A stretch of 64,000 nucleotides of DNA from UBA3839 sp902776985 (GCA_902776985.1 CACYSD010000001.1:62001-126000); one strand, 5' to 3'; positions 10,159 through 19,205 are shown, counted from the first letter of the stretch. Numbers and translations are program-made. Notes: a model not told the origin generated them from the sequence alone.

Positions 10159-10174
10159 CAAGGGGTACCCCTTG
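10159..10174. promoter_or_regulatory. Perfect 16-bp GC-centred palindrome upstream of susC
   Basis: CAAGGGGTACCCCTTG is a perfect palindrome just beyond the other inverted repeat, in the susB-susC gap. It has no loop, so a DNA-binding site is more likely than an RNA hairpin. Function is unknown. Confidence 0.45.
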
Positions 10175-10197
10175 CGGAAATTCGATGATTCCCTGTT

Positions 10198-12372
10198 CTA
10201 CTTCATTTTCTTAATCTGTATGGCAAAGCCTCCACCTGGTGCAGAAGTCAGTTTCAGGACTGATTTGCTGGTGACCTTCTTTTTTGTTATGGTATAAGCC
10301 TGTGGGTTAGTCTGCCAATGTGCATTCTTGGCATCGGCATATATAGTTGCCTCGTAAGTGGTTTTCGGATCGAGGAATGTGAGTGCCAGAGTGGATGTAT
10401 GTCCGTTTTCGTCCACAGAACTGCCTACATACCAGTTCTCGCTGTTCTTGTCCTTACGGGCAATTGTTACATAGTCACCTGGTTCAGCTTCGAGATATAC
10501 ACTCTTCTGCCAGTCCACGGGAACATCCTTGACAAACTGGAAGGCATCCATGAAGCGCTCGTAGTTCTCAGGGATGTCGGCAGCCATCTGCAGAGGGCTG
10601 TAGAGAGTAACATAGAGAGCAAGCTGACGGGCAAGTGTGGTGCGGGCATGCGAATCGTTGTCAGGAGAAAGTTTTGAACAATCCTGCTCGAAGATTCCTG
10701 GAGTGTAGTCCATCGGACCTCCAATCAGGCGAGTAAATGGAAGGATTGTGGTATGATTCACATTATTCCCACCAAAAGCCTCATATTCAGTTCCTCGTGC
10801 ACTCTCGTTGCCTATGAGGTTAGGATAGGTGCGGCAAAGACCTGTAGGACGCACAGCCTCATGTGCATTGACCATAATATGGTAATCTGCCGCCTTCTGC
10901 ACACAATAGAGGTAATGGTTGTTAATCCACTGACTATAGTGATGCTCTCCGTGGGGAACGATATTGCCCACATAGCCGCTCTTTACGGCAGGATAGCCAT
11001 TGTCAACCATGAACTGATATGCCTGATCAAGATGACGCTCATAGTTGCGGACAGATGCAGACGTCTCATGGTGCATAATCATCTTAACTCCATGGGCAGC
11101 AGCGTAATCATGTATTGCTTTAACATCGAAATCCGGGTAAGGTGTTACAAAGTCGAAGACAAAGTCCTTCTCGTGTCCGAACCAGTCTTCCCAACCTTCA
11201 TTCCAGCCTTCCACGAGCACTGCATCAAAACCATGTTTGGCAGCAAAGTCTATATATCGCTTCACATTGTCGGTATTGGCAGCGTGACGACCATGTGGCT
11301 TTGCGTTTGAATAGTCTGTTTCTCCGAGTTTTACAGAAGCGAAGTCGTCTGTATATGACCAATGGCTATGATTGGTTATCATATCCCACCACACACCAAT
11401 GTACTTCGTAGGATGAATCCATGAAGTGTCTTCAATTTTGCATGGTTCGTTAAGATTCAGGGTAATGCGTGATGCCAGAATGTCTGCCCCACTCTTTCCT
11501 ACAATTATTGTACGCCATGGAGAAGAACAAGGGGTCTGCATATAGCCCTTATCTCCCATTGCGTCGGGAGTGAGCCAAGATGTAAACGTCTTACTACGCT
11601 CGTCATAGTCAAGATGCATTGTAGCGTAGTCCATGCATGCAGCCTCATGCAGATTTATATACAATCTGCTGTCGGTGCGCATCATCAGAGCAGTCTGCAC
11701 ACAAGCCCTGCCCACAGCTGTCTGTGAAGCATTAGGAGTAATGGCAGATTTCATGCGCTGGCGTATTTCTGAAAGCGGCGATTCCACATAGGAATACTCT
11801 TGTGTATCATAATCCGCAGGGATCCACCAGGCTGTATGGTCACCAGTCATGGCAAACTGTGTGCGTTCCTCCTTTATGGTGAAATAAGTCAGATTAGGCT
11901 GTGAAGGGAATTCATAGCGGAAGCCAAGACCGTCATCAAAAAGCCGGAAACGAACAACAATCCTGCGGTCATTCAGTTTCTGGTATAAAGTAACCGCTAA
12001 TTCGTTGTAGTGATTACGGATTTTGCTTTCCTCGCCCCATACAGGTTCCCAGGTTTCATCGAATGAAGACGACTCAACCTTCTCGATGGAAAAGCCATTC
12101 AGAAGATTTGTTTTACGGTCAATGGATGAGGCATCGGTATGCAAGCTATTGTCAAAACTCTCTTGCTTACCTGCAACTTCAGCTTTCAGTTCTAATCCCA
12201 GACGACTGGGATTAACCACCTGTTGGTTTTCAAATCTCAAATCATAGTATGCACATCCCACTTCGTCCACGCCGAAGTGCATTTCCAGCATACCATTAGG
12301 TGACGTCAACTTCTGTGCATTTACAGACATGAATAATACACATTGAAGAATAAATATAATACTCCGTTTCAT
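10198..12372 (-). CDS. susB: GH97 inverting alpha-glucosidase (SusB)
   Basis: This 724-residue exported glycoside hydrolase releases glucose from maltooligosaccharides in the periplasm. The catalytic glutamates of the inverting GH97 type are present at E436 (HHETSAS), E505 (NAHEAVRP) and E529 (SARGTEY), each offset by three from E439/E508/E532 of B. thetaiotaomicron SusB. The signal peptide ends MSVNAQ. The ATG at 12372 (MKRSIIF) is chosen over the upstream ATG at 12408, because it gives a clean signal peptide and lies about 25 nt after the likely transcription start. It has its own promoter at 12406-12435 and sits between susA and susC. Confidence 0.93.
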   Translation of the reverse strand: MKRSIIFILQCVLFMSVNAQKLTSPNGMLEMHFGVDEVGCAYYDLRFENQQVVNPSRLGLELKAEVAGKQESFDNSLHTDASSIDRKTNLLNGFSIEKVESSSFDETWEPVWGEESKIRNHYNELAVTLYQKLNDRRIVVRFRLFDDGLGFRYEFPSQPNLTYFTIKEERTQFAMTGDHTAWWIPADYDTQEYSYVESPLSEIRQRMKSAITPNASQTAVGRACVQTALMMRTDSRLYINLHEAACMDYATMHLDYDERSKTFTSWLTPDAMGDKGYMQTPCSSPWRTIIVGKSGADILASRITLNLNEPCKIEDTSWIHPTKYIGVWWDMITNHSHWSYTDDFASVKLGETDYSNAKPHGRHAANTDNVKRYIDFAAKHGFDAVLVEGWNEGWEDWFGHEKDFVFDFVTPYPDFDVKAIHDYAAAHGVKMIMHHETSASVRNYERHLDQAYQFMVDNGYPAVKSGYVGNIVPHGEHHYSQWINNHYLYCVQKAADYHIMVNAHEAVRPTGLCRTYPNLIGNESARGTEYEAFGGNNVNHTTILPFTRLIGGPMDYTPGIFEQDCSKLSPDNDSHARTTLARQLALYVTLYSPLQMAADIPENYERFMDAFQFVKDVPVDWQKSVYLEAEPGDYVTIARKDKNSENWYVGSSVDENGHTSTLALTFLDPKTTYEATIYADAKNAHWQTNPQAYTITKKKVTSKSVLKLTSAPGGGFAIQIKKMK

Positions 12373-12405
12373 CTTAGTTGGCAAAACTTGAAGATTGACG
12401 ATACG

Positions 12406-12435
12406 CAAATTTACAATCTTTTTTAATTCGACAAA
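12406..12435 (-). promoter_or_regulatory. Bacteroidota promoter for susB
   Basis: On the minus strand TTTG (12432-12435) and TAAATTTG (12406-12413) are separated by 18 bp, matching the -33/-7 consensus of the lineage. The expected start is about 25 nt upstream of the susB ATG. Confidence 0.65.
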
Positions 12436-12466
12436 TAATCTTTAATAAAAAAATGAAAAAAAGTTA

Positions 12467-14338
12467 TCAAAGGTTGAAATCAAGCACTCTAACCTCACGT
12501 TTTCTCAGATGCATTTCTTGACCAATCTTGATTTTTCTATGCGTCAGCACATTGACAGCCTCTTCTTTGGGCAACACTTCCTTGTATGGTGCAAGATCCA
12601 AAGTCTGAGCCTTATTCGTTCCATTAATGATTACAGTCACGGTTTTACCGTCCAACTGACGTGCATACACATAAACACCTCCACGAATATGATAGTGAGT
12701 CAGTTTGCCGAACTGAACCGTTGGGCAGTTCTTACGCCATTGCAACAAGTTACGTGTAAATTCGAAATACCAGTTCTGCAAAGCATTACGTCCTGACTTA
12801 GTAAACGCATTATTCGAATCACCAGCCCAGCCGCCAGGGAAATTCTGACGCAAAGCTCCATCGCCTTTGCCTTTGTTTGCAGCCATACCAACTTCGTCAC
12901 CATAATAAAGCTGAGGTATTCCACGAAGAGTGAGAAGCATAGTAAGCGCCTGCTTATAGCGTGTGGTGTCCTGAGCCATTTCCGGAGTCTTCTGGAATCG
13001 GTCCGTATCGTGGTTGTCAAGGAATGTAAGAAGATGGTTCACGTCAGCATAAACGACATCCTGACTTATATACTCATATATCCGTGCCAATCCTGTGTTC
13101 CATTCATCCGTTTCTTCGTCCACGACACTGTTAAGCAGACTCATAAGCGGGAAATCCATTACAGAAGGAAGCTGTGAATTGAGAGGATATGCAAGTTTAC
13201 TGTCCTTCTGCCAATAGGAAACTCCAACATTATTGTTAATCCACACCTCACCTACGATATTAAAGCCCGGATGCTCCAGTTCTACACGCTTACACCATTT
13301 AACCATAGCGTCATAGTCATTGTAGGGATATGTGTCCTGACGGATACCGTCAATCCCTGCATAATCAATCCACCACAATGATGACTGAATCAGATAGTCA
13401 CTGACAAGGCGGTTGCGCTGGTTGAGGTCTGGCATTGACGGAACGAACCATCCGTCAACAGTCAGTTTCTTATCAAGTACTGATGCATTAATATCACCTA
13501 CAGCACCGGTACGATAACTTGACTGGATGTACTCTCCGTCATTATTGAACCAGTCTTTTTGCGGCATATCGGTAAAGAGGAAATTCTCACTTCCACAGTG
13601 ATTAAATACGATATCCATTATCACCTTGATACCCCGCTTGTGTGCTTCAGCTACAAAACGCTTATAATCATCGTTACTGCCGTAACGTGCATCGATATTA
13701 TAATAATCTGTAATGGCATATCCATGATATGATTCCTTTGTCATATCATTTTCCAGCAGTGGAGTCGGCCATATTGCAGTCACACCTAAGTCGGCAAGAT
13801 AGTCAAGACGCTGTTCCATTCCTGCCAAGTCACCGCCATGACGACCGAAATCCTCACTTGGAGCAAAGGCTTTCTCCTTCATCCATGTTACCTTAGTCTT
13901 TAAGTCTGAGCCACTGGCAAAACGGTCCGGCATGAGAAGATAGACCACATCACTGGCATCAAACGTATTGATCTTGGCGGAACGTTCCTTTAACTCATAG
14001 TGAACGGTAGTTTTCTTCAGTCCCTTTACGCCTTTGCGTGGGGTAAGCACTATGTCAAAAGTCTGTGGTTTTGCCTCGCGCGTATTTAAATATAGTATAA
14101 GATAATTTGCATTATACACTCGAACCACTTCCTTTATCTCCACATTTTCAGCACCACGCAATTCAGGTTCCATTTCGCCGAGCCTATTACCATGAAGAAG
14201 CAATTGAAACTCTGGATTTTTCATATCGCTATACCAGAACAATGGATGTACATGTTCTATCGCTGTCTTCGGTGCCGCATTAGCAGCTCCAAGACTCATG
14301 CTCATAAGTGCCATTATAAAAAAATGTTTGAATTTCAT
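12467..14338 (-). CDS. susA: Periplasmic GH13 neopullulanase (SusA)
   Basis: This 623-residue exported GH13 enzyme cleaves pullulan, cyclodextrins and maltooligosaccharides. An N-terminal beta domain (about 20-120) typical of neopullulanases precedes the barrel. The conserved regions are DIVFNHCGS, IRQDTYPY (nucleophile D335), IVGEVW (acid/base E364) and LDNHDTDR (D444). The signal peptide ends AANAAP. The ATG at 14338 (MKFKHFF) is preferred to the upstream in-frame ATG at 14368. It is the first gene of the locus and diverges from the susR-like gene. Confidence 0.93.
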   Translation of the reverse strand: MKFKHFFIMALMSMSLGAANAAPKTAIEHVHPLFWYSDMKNPEFQLLLHGNRLGEMEPELRGAENVEIKEVVRVYNANYLILYLNTREAKPQTFDIVLTPRKGVKGLKKTTVHYELKERSAKINTFDASDVVYLLMPDRFASGSDLKTKVTWMKEKAFAPSEDFGRHGGDLAGMEQRLDYLADLGVTAIWPTPLLENDMTKESYHGYAITDYYNIDARYGSNDDYKRFVAEAHKRGIKVIMDIVFNHCGSENFLFTDMPQKDWFNNDGEYIQSSYRTGAVGDINASVLDKKLTVDGWFVPSMPDLNQRNRLVSDYLIQSSLWWIDYAGIDGIRQDTYPYNDYDAMVKWCKRVELEHPGFNIVGEVWINNNVGVSYWQKDSKLAYPLNSQLPSVMDFPLMSLLNSVVDEETDEWNTGLARIYEYISQDVVYADVNHLLTFLDNHDTDRFQKTPEMAQDTTRYKQALTMLLTLRGIPQLYYGDEVGMAANKGKGDGALRQNFPGGWAGDSNNAFTKSGRNALQNWYFEFTRNLLQWRKNCPTVQFGKLTHYHIRGGVYVYARQLDGKTVTVIINGTNKAQTLDLAPYKEVLPKEEAVNVLTHRKIKIGQEMHLRKREVRVLDFNL

Positions 14339-14386
14339 AGGTGTTAATGTTACTATAAAGTTGTGCATTTAGTTAAGTGAGATGTG

Positions 14387-14394
14387 CAAAATTA
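14387..14394 (-). promoter_or_regulatory. Promoter -7 element for susA
   Basis: The minus strand reads TAATTTTG, 49 nt upstream of the susA ATG. The -33 element is poor (GTTG-like, 23 bp away), consistent with a promoter helped by the regulator encoded divergently. Confidence 0.5.
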
Positions 14395-14533
14395 ACACAA
14401 TTAAACATACGAGAATACAACAAAGAAAAAAAATATAAATATAAAAAAAGTTTATTTATCTGATTTTCAGCATCTTTATATATTTTAAATGCGCAAATAT
14501 TATAAAAGAAAATTAAATGCAAATATGGTAAAA

Positions 14534-14565
14534 TTTGTATATTTTCAACTTTTTTCATAATTTTG
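14534..14565 (+). promoter_or_regulatory. Bacteroidota promoter for the susR-like gene
   Basis: TTTG (14534-14537), a 20-bp spacer and TAATTTTG (14558-14565) give a full consensus match, 26 nt upstream of the ATG. The regulator is therefore probably expressed constitutively from an AT-rich divergent region. Confidence 0.75.
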
Positions 14566-14591
14566 CCGCGTAACTAACACACCATAATTCT

Positions 14592-16301
14592 ATGTTCAAA
14601 CACCTAAAAACAATAATTCGCCTCTATTGTTTATTTACCGCAGTAAGTATCTCTATCTGTACGTTTGCACAAACAGAGTCTCGTCAGATCACCGAAGACG
14701 ACGTCACGAACAGCCTCACTAATCTTGACGACGTGATAAGCAAGAAATCTCAATACGTTACTCTGCGTCAGCAACACACTGACTCGCTTAAAAAAGTAGT
14801 AAGCCTTGCAACCCCAGAGCAACTGCCGGATTTATACCGCGAACTGTTCAACAACTACAATCACGTTCAGACTGATTCTGCGTTGTACTACCTTGAATTG
14901 CTTGAAAACACACCTCAAGCACAAAGAGACCAGTCGATTTATTACTTCACACAAATTGGAAAGGCTGAAGTCTATGCTATAAGGGGACTATATTTCGTCT
15001 CATTAAATATATTAAGGCAAATCGACAGCAACAAACTTGACCTTTCTACCCGAATGATGTACCTGCATACAGCCAGATCCATATACGGATGGATGGCGGA
15101 CTATGCCGATATTGTGGAGATGTCTGACTCTCTTAGCCGCATCACTCAATTGTATCGAGACTCAATCATAGCATGCCAGCCTGAGGGTATAGGAAGGAAT
15201 ATTGTCATTGTCGACAGGATGCTTGTCGATGGTAAAACAGACAAAGCACTCTCTATCTCCTTCAAGGATTTGGAGGAATCCGATGAGACCATGAAGGCTT
15301 ACATCTACTCAAATATAGCCCAGGCATACAAGCAGAAGGGAAATACAAAACTCTATACTTACTACCTTGCCCTTACGGCAACCCATGACATCAAGCACGG
15401 CATAAACGAATACATGGCATTGCCAAAACTGGCAAACACCATGTATCATCAGGGTGATATTACTCGAGCCTACAACTACCTTATCTGTTCGATGGAAGAC
15501 GCCAATTACTGCAAGGCAAGACTGAGAGCCGTGGAAGCAAGCGACTTCTTCCCCATTATAGATAAGACATATCAGGCAAATGAACGCGCAAGAAGGCAGA
15601 CCCAAACGATTTTCACAATCGCACTCGGCATTTCTGCAGCCATACTAATCGTCAGTCTGCTTTTTCTCAGACGACAAATGAAGTCATTAAGAGCCATACG
15701 ACGGAAACTCGCCACTGCAAACAAGCAGCTTGCAATGTCCAATCAGGAATTGGAGAAACAGGCAGAGCGTCTGGAACAGTCAAACCTACAGCTCGCCTTA
15801 GCCAACTCACAACTGACAACGGCTAACAGTCAACTCACCGCTGCCGATCAGGTAAAGGAAGAGTATATAGCATTCTACCTTGAGAAATGCCGCAGTTATA
15901 TCGACACGCTTGAGCATTTCCGTCGCGACACACTTCGTTTGGCAAAAAACAAGCAGCATACAGACCTTCTCAACACACTCAAATCTGAAGAGCTGATAAC
16001 AGAAGAGCAGAACCGGTTCCTTACCGACTTCGACACTGCTTTTCTGAACATTCATCCTACCTTCGTCAACGATTTCAACAAATTGCTCAGACCTGACAAG
16101 CAAATCATACCCCAACGCGGAGAACTTCTTACTACAGAACTACGAATTTTCGCACTAATCCGTCTCGGAGTTACATCCACACAGCGTATAGCCCATTTCC
16201 TAAACTACTCTATCGCAACTATTTACAATTATCGCAGCCGCATACGCAATTATGCAATTTCCGACAAAGATTCATTCGAAGAAACTGTAGCCAAACTGTA
16301 A
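14592..16301 (+). CDS. susR: SusR-like membrane-spanning transcriptional regulator
   Basis: This 569-residue protein has an N-terminal signal sequence ending TFAQ, a periplasmic helical TPR-like sensor part (about 30-335), one transmembrane helix (about 338-360), then a cytoplasmic coiled coil rich in LATANKQLAMSNQELEK-type repeats. A C-terminal helix-turn-helix region follows (ELRIFALIRLGVTSTQRIAHFL...YRSRIRNY). This is the layout of SusR and related DUF6377-type regulators. It would sense maltooligosaccharides in the periplasm and activate sus genes. It diverges from susA and has its own promoter. Identification as SusR rests on architecture plus position. Confidence 0.82.
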   Translation: MFKHLKTIIRLYCLFTAVSISICTFAQTESRQITEDDVTNSLTNLDDVISKKSQYVTLRQQHTDSLKKVVSLATPEQLPDLYRELFNNYNHVQTDSALYYLELLENTPQAQRDQSIYYFTQIGKAEVYAIRGLYFVSLNILRQIDSNKLDLSTRMMYLHTARSIYGWMADYADIVEMSDSLSRITQLYRDSIIACQPEGIGRNIVIVDRMLVDGKTDKALSISFKDLEESDETMKAYIYSNIAQAYKQKGNTKLYTYYLALTATHDIKHGINEYMALPKLANTMYHQGDITRAYNYLICSMEDANYCKARLRAVEASDFFPIIDKTYQANERARRQTQTIFTIALGISAAILIVSLLFLRRQMKSLRAIRRKLATANKQLAMSNQELEKQAERLEQSNLQLALANSQLTTANSQLTAADQVKEEYIAFYLEKCRSYIDTLEHFRRDTLRLAKNKQHTDLLNTLKSEELITEEQNRFLTDFDTAFLNIHPTFVNDFNKLLRPDKQIIPQRGELLTTELRIFALIRLGVTSTQRIAHFLNYSIATIYNYRSRIRNYAISDKDSFEETVAKL

Positions 16302-16410
16302 CGGAAAATCGCCACCACTTATTTAGAACAGTTATAAATAAGCAAAGGAGCATTTTTAACATTTGAAAGCCCCCTCTTTAAGTGAAGAACGAAGAATAAA
16401 GAGTGAAGAA

Positions 16411-16460
16411 TCACCATCCGGATGGTTGGTTCTCCCCCTTGGGGGAGTTAGAGGTGACTT
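16411..16460. repeat. Dispersed intergenic repeat, copy C (partial)
   Basis: CATCCGGATGG followed by CTCCCCCTTGGGGGAG resembles the copies at 5279-5338 and 50912-50965, but the middle differs. It is preceded by a GAAGAATAAAGAGTGAAGAAT-like run also seen in other intergenic gaps. Confidence 0.55.
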
Positions 16461-16565
16461 TTTTCGTTTTGTTTGTAATTTGCGAATTTTATTCGCAAAT
16501 TGCAACGAAAAATGCCAAAGCACCTGCAAAGTGTCAGATCATCAAGAACTCAAAAATTAAAAAAC

Positions 16566-16596
16566 TTTAGTCTTTTAAATACAATGCTTAACTTTG
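16566..16596 (+). promoter_or_regulatory. Promoter-like element before a 15-bp inverted repeat
   Basis: TTTA (16566-16569), a 19-bp spacer and TAACTTTG (16589-16596) approximate the lineage consensus. A transcript would begin right at the inverted repeat 16603-16642. No gene follows for 360 nt. Confidence 0.4.
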
Positions 16597-16602
16597 GTTG
16601 TA

Positions 16603-16642
16603 ACGGAAGTTAACTTTGACATTTTGAAAAGTTAACTTCCGT
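16603..16642. repeat. Perfect 15-bp inverted repeat
   Basis: ACGGAAGTTAACTTT and AAAGTTAACTTCCGT are exact complements around a 10-nt loop. Each arm contains the palindrome GTTAAC. There is no T-tract, so it is not a simple terminator; a structured RNA or a regulator site are the alternatives. Confidence 0.6.
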
Positions 16643-16699
16643 GGGAACAAATGTTCGCCAGAGTTTCAACTACGGTGAACTTACATTTTGTCAAAATGC

Positions 16700-16752
16700 A
16701 AAAAAGAAAAGGATGCATATCCACTCAAGCGGACATGCATCCTTTTCCTGCT
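16700..16752 (-). ncRNA. Candidate short hairpin RNA (promoter-hairpin-U-tract unit)
   Basis: Read leftward, a consensus promoter (16757-16788) is followed within about 10 nt by a 13-bp stem (GAAAAGGATGCAT, 16706-16718, pairing with 16735-16747), extended by an inner 3-bp stem, then six Ts (16705-16700). The whole transcript would be about 50 nt with no room for a protein. Alternatively the hairpin ends messages arriving from either side. The 5' end is inferred from promoter spacing. Confidence 0.45.
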
Positions 16753-16756
16753 AATG

Positions 16757-16788
16757 CAAAGATACAACATTTACCTGCGAAAAGCAAA
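16757..16788 (-). promoter_or_regulatory. Consensus minus-strand promoter facing the hairpin
   Basis: On the minus strand TTTG (16785-16788), exactly 20 bp, and TATCTTTG (16757-16764) match the consensus fully. It points away from pflB into the noncoding region. Confidence 0.65.
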
Positions 16789-16917
16789 TGTTAAAATCTA
16801 AATTAACATTTATGTCAAAACACTATACAACTGATTATCAGCAATTTGAATTCTTGAAATTTGAACGAGTCGAATATACAAAATGTCTTAAGTTCTAATG
16901 GTTTTCAAAAAAATCAT

Positions 16918-16925
16918 TATCTTTG
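16918..16925 (+). promoter_or_regulatory. Promoter -7 element for pflB
   Basis: TATCTTTG lies 33 nt upstream of the pflB ATG at 16959. No good -33 TTTG is found 18-22 bp upstream, so an activator may be needed. It supports the ATG at 16959, since the ORF extension upstream would start inside this promoter. Confidence 0.6.
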
Positions 16926-16958
16926 CAAAGAAATAACCAATACATTAAAAATTCGTTT

Positions 16959-19205
16959 ATGAAAGAAGCATGGAGAGGGTTCAAAGGAACCAAATGGACA
17001 GAAGAAGTCAACGTTAGAGATTTTATCCAAAACAACTACACTCCCTACGACGGCGATGAGTCGTTCCTCACTGGACCTACAGAGGCTACCAACAAACTCT
17101 GGGGACGACTGCAGGAACTGCAGAAAGAGGAACGCAGCAAAGGCGGTGTGCTCGATATGGAAACCGATATTGTCAGCAGCATGACAGCATATCCGGCTGC
17201 CTATATCGACCCAGCAATGAAAGATTTGGAGCGCATCGTTGGTTTGCAGACAGACAAGCCGCTCAAACGTGCGTTCATGCCCTACGGTGGTATAAAAATG
17301 GCTGAACAAGCTTGCACAACCTACGGCTATCAGCCCAGCGAAAAGCTCCATGAGATCTTCACCAAATACTGCAAGACCCACAACGAAGGTGTGTTTGACG
17401 CCTACACAGACGAAATGAAGCGTGTACGCCACAACCACATTCTCACTGGTCTGCCAGACACCTACGGACGCGGACGCATCGTGGGTGACTACCGTCGTGT
17501 TGCCCTCTACGGTATTGACTTCCTGATAGAGCAGAAGGAAATCGACAAATACAACTGCGGCAAACGAAGCATGACCGAAGAAATCATCCGTCTGCGTGAG
17601 GAGATATCCATGCAGATCAAGGCTCTTAAAGAAATGAAGGCGATGGCGCAGATCTATGGCTTCGACATCTCACAGCCGGCAAAGAATGCCCGCGAAGCTG
17701 TGCAATGGCTCTACTTCGGCTACCTTGCTGCCATCAAGACTCAGAACGGTGCAGCCATGTCGGTCGGTCGTGTAAGCACATTCCTCGACATATATATCAC
17801 TCGCGACTTGGAGGAAGGCACTCTGACCGAAAGCGAGGCACAGGAACTTATAGACCACCTCGTGATGAAGTTCCGCATGGTGAAATTCGCACGTATTCCT
17901 TCTTATAACGAGATATTCAGCGGAGACCCTGTATGGGCTACACTCGAAGTGGCTGGTCTGGGACAGGACGGACGCCACCAGGTGACTAAGAACTGCTACC
18001 GGTTCCTCCACACTCTCGAGAACATGGGTCCTTCACCAGAACCTAACCTCACAGTGCTCTACTCGCCGCGTCTGCCTAAGACTTTCAAGCGCTATGCAGC
18101 ATACATAAGCGTTAAGACAAGCAGTATTCAGTACGAGAACGACGAAGTGATGCGCCCGATCTGGGGTGACGACTACAGCATCTGCTGCTGCGTGAGCGCA
18201 ACACAGACAGGTAAGGAAATGCAGTTCTTCGGAGCACGAGCCAACATGGCAAAGACACTCCTCTACTCTATCAACGGAGGCATAGACGCCAAGACCCGTG
18301 AGCAGTGCGGACCGAAGTTCCGACCTATCACCAGCGAATACCTCACTTGGGAGGAACTCGAACCCCGTTTCCGCGACACTCTCGACTGGCTGGCTGACGT
18401 ATATGTCAACACTCTGAACCTCATCCACTACATGCACGACAAGTATTTCTATGAGGCTGCGGAAATGGCACTTATCGACACCGACGTCCGTCGCACATTC
18501 GCCACTGGAATAGCTGGTTTCTCACACGTGGTTGACAGCATCTGCGCTGTGAAATACGCTAAAGTGAAAATCATCAGAGACGAAGAAGGATTCAACTACG
18601 ACTATGAAGTCGAGGGTGATTTTCCACGCTACGGAAATGACGACGACCGCGCCGACGAAGTGGCTGTGTGGGTACTTAAGACTTTCCTTGCAAAAATCAA
18701 GCGCCATAAAACTTACCGCAACTCAGAGCCGACCACTTCCATCCTCACTATCACATCCAACGTGGTTTACGGAAAATACACCGGCAACCTGCCCGACGGA
18801 AGACGTGCCGGCACACCTCTCTCACCAGGAGCAAACCCAAGCTACGGAGCAGAGAAGAACGGACTGTTGGCGTCTCTCAACTCGGTTGCAAAAATCCCTT
18901 ATGAATATGCTCTCGACGGAATCTCCAACACTCAGACCATTGCACCTTCAACTCTCGGTCACAACGACGAGGAACGAGCTGAAACTCTAGTCAACGTCAT
19001 GGACGGCTACTTCACAAAGGGTGCACACCACCTCAACGTCAATGTCTTCGGACTCGACAAGCTCTACGACGCAATGGAGCATCCAGAGAAACCCGAATAT
19101 GCTAACTTCACCATCCGCGTGAGTGGCTACGCAGTTAAATTCATCGACCTCACCCGTGAGCAGCAGCTCGACGTCATAGCACGTTCTGCCCATGACAGAC
19201 TGTAA
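16959..19205 (+). CDS. pflB: Pyruvate formate-lyase (formate C-acetyltransferase)
   Basis: This 748-residue glycyl-radical enzyme converts pyruvate and CoA to acetyl-CoA and formate in anaerobic fermentation. The catalytic cysteine pair is C410-C411 in YSICCCVSATQTGKEMQFFGA, and the radical glycine is G723 in IRVSGYAVKF near the C-terminus. The N-terminal EVNVRDFIQNNYTPYDGDESFL matches the family, supporting the ATG at 16959. The activating enzyme gene follows with a 14-nt overlap. Cytoplasmic. Confidence 0.97.
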   Translation: MKEAWRGFKGTKWTEEVNVRDFIQNNYTPYDGDESFLTGPTEATNKLWGRLQELQKEERSKGGVLDMETDIVSSMTAYPAAYIDPAMKDLERIVGLQTDKPLKRAFMPYGGIKMAEQACTTYGYQPSEKLHEIFTKYCKTHNEGVFDAYTDEMKRVRHNHILTGLPDTYGRGRIVGDYRRVALYGIDFLIEQKEIDKYNCGKRSMTEEIIRLREEISMQIKALKEMKAMAQIYGFDISQPAKNAREAVQWLYFGYLAAIKTQNGAAMSVGRVSTFLDIYITRDLEEGTLTESEAQELIDHLVMKFRMVKFARIPSYNEIFSGDPVWATLEVAGLGQDGRHQVTKNCYRFLHTLENMGPSPEPNLTVLYSPRLPKTFKRYAAYISVKTSSIQYENDEVMRPIWGDDYSICCCVSATQTGKEMQFFGARANMAKTLLYSINGGIDAKTREQCGPKFRPITSEYLTWEELEPRFRDTLDWLADVYVNTLNLIHYMHDKYFYEAAEMALIDTDVRRTFATGIAGFSHVVDSICAVKYAKVKIIRDEEGFNYDYEVEGDFPRYGNDDDRADEVAVWVLKTFLAKIKRHKTYRNSEPTTSILTITSNVVYGKYTGNLPDGRRAGTPLSPGANPSYGAEKNGLLASLNSVAKIPYEYALDGISNTQTIAPSTLGHNDEERAETLVNVMDGYFTKGAHHLNVNVFGLDKLYDAMEHPEKPEYANFTIRVSGYAVKFIDLTREQQLDVIARSAHDRL

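Larger units (their letters stand above)
16302..16958. other. 657-bp noncoding region with repeats, two inverted repeats and a minus-strand promoter
   Basis: No credible gene lies here; the only forward ORF (16363-16560) is a translation of dispersed repeat sequence. The region holds repeat fragments (16385-16460), a 15-bp inverted repeat (16603-16642) with a promoter-like element before it, a strong hairpin (16706-16747) with a minus-strand promoter behind it, and the pflB promoter at its right end. Confidence 0.7.

Noticed and set aside
14373..14558. 61-codon minus-strand frame between susA and the susR-like gene
   Set aside because: It is a product of the AT-rich divergent promoter region (Lys, Ile, Phe, Tyr-rich) and overlaps the promoter elements of both neighbours.
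16363..16560. 65-codon plus-strand frame in the gap before pflB
   Set aside because: It translates dispersed repeat sequence and has no promoter or ribosome-binding context.
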